Made by a program: the position numbers and the translations under genes. Below, in pieces: positions 5,711 through 5,717 of a stretch of 5,717 nucleotides of DNA. Below the pieces are notes generated by a model. That model made no database searches. It saw only the letters and a program-made list of their open reading frames with translations, and was not told the DNA's origin. Source of the stretch: Rhizobiales bacterium CCH3-A5 (GTDB lineage: Bacteria; Pseudomonadota; Alphaproteobacteria; Rhizobiales; Beijerinckiaceae); contig LSIB01000038.1 of the NCBI GenBank assembly GCA_001556025.1, forward strand, positions 1-5,717, read 5' to 3'. The stretch's first letter is position 1. The number at the start of each line of letters is the position of its first letter.

Positions 5711-5717
5711 GCCCATG

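Noticed and set aside
1..5717. tRNA, rRNA, riboswitch or CRISPR array
   Set aside because: No cloverleaf, conserved rRNA segment, aptamer-like core or regularly spaced repeats were found by eye.

Overview
High-GC accessory DNA, probably from an alphaproteobacterium. This rests on the strong G/C third-position bias and the Rhizobiales/Sphingomonadales-like IS families, and it is an inference. The window is a pile of nested insertion sequences followed by a short cassette that looks like a mobile or defence-type gene set. No RNA gene, CRISPR array or housekeeping gene was seen.

Region 1 (1-2451 and its non-coding tail) is transposon-in-transposon. Bases 1-52 look like the outer end of an IS21-type element: two tandem ~25-bp terminal repeats ending in CA. 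They abut an IS91-family HUH/Y2 transposase that has lost its N-terminus. That gene is split by a complete 1221-bp IS3-family (IS407-group) element at 995-2215. The element has imperfect inverted repeats of about 41 bp, a 4-bp TCGC target duplication, orfA and orfB. It also has an A7 slippery heptamer followed, 5 nt later, by a two-stem structure suited to -1 frameshifting. Removing the element and one TCGC copy fuses the two IS91 halves exactly in frame, so the insertion order is clear.

Region 2 (2452-about 2961) has no convincing gene. It holds GC-rich hairpins that may belong to the IS91 end, a short stretch resembling an IS407-type inverted repeat, and a cluster of GTGCTCC motifs in both orientations upstream of the next gene.

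Region 3 (about 2962-5717) is the interesting part: three consecutive same-strand reading frames. First is a 652-codon protein with a PD-(D/E)xK-type nuclease signature in its C-terminal half and an unrecognised N-terminal half. Next is a possible 46-codon ORF that starts on a GTGA overlap with the nuclease stop. Last is a trypsin-like serine protease with a visible His-Asp-Ser triad. A nuclease paired with a protease next to a mobile element suggests an uncharacterised defence or conflict module; this is an inference from architecture and context. Two blemishes need attention: the nuclease frame seems to begin only after a possible 1-nt frameshift, and the protease ORF stops four residues after its catalytic serine, earlier than a trypsin fold should end.
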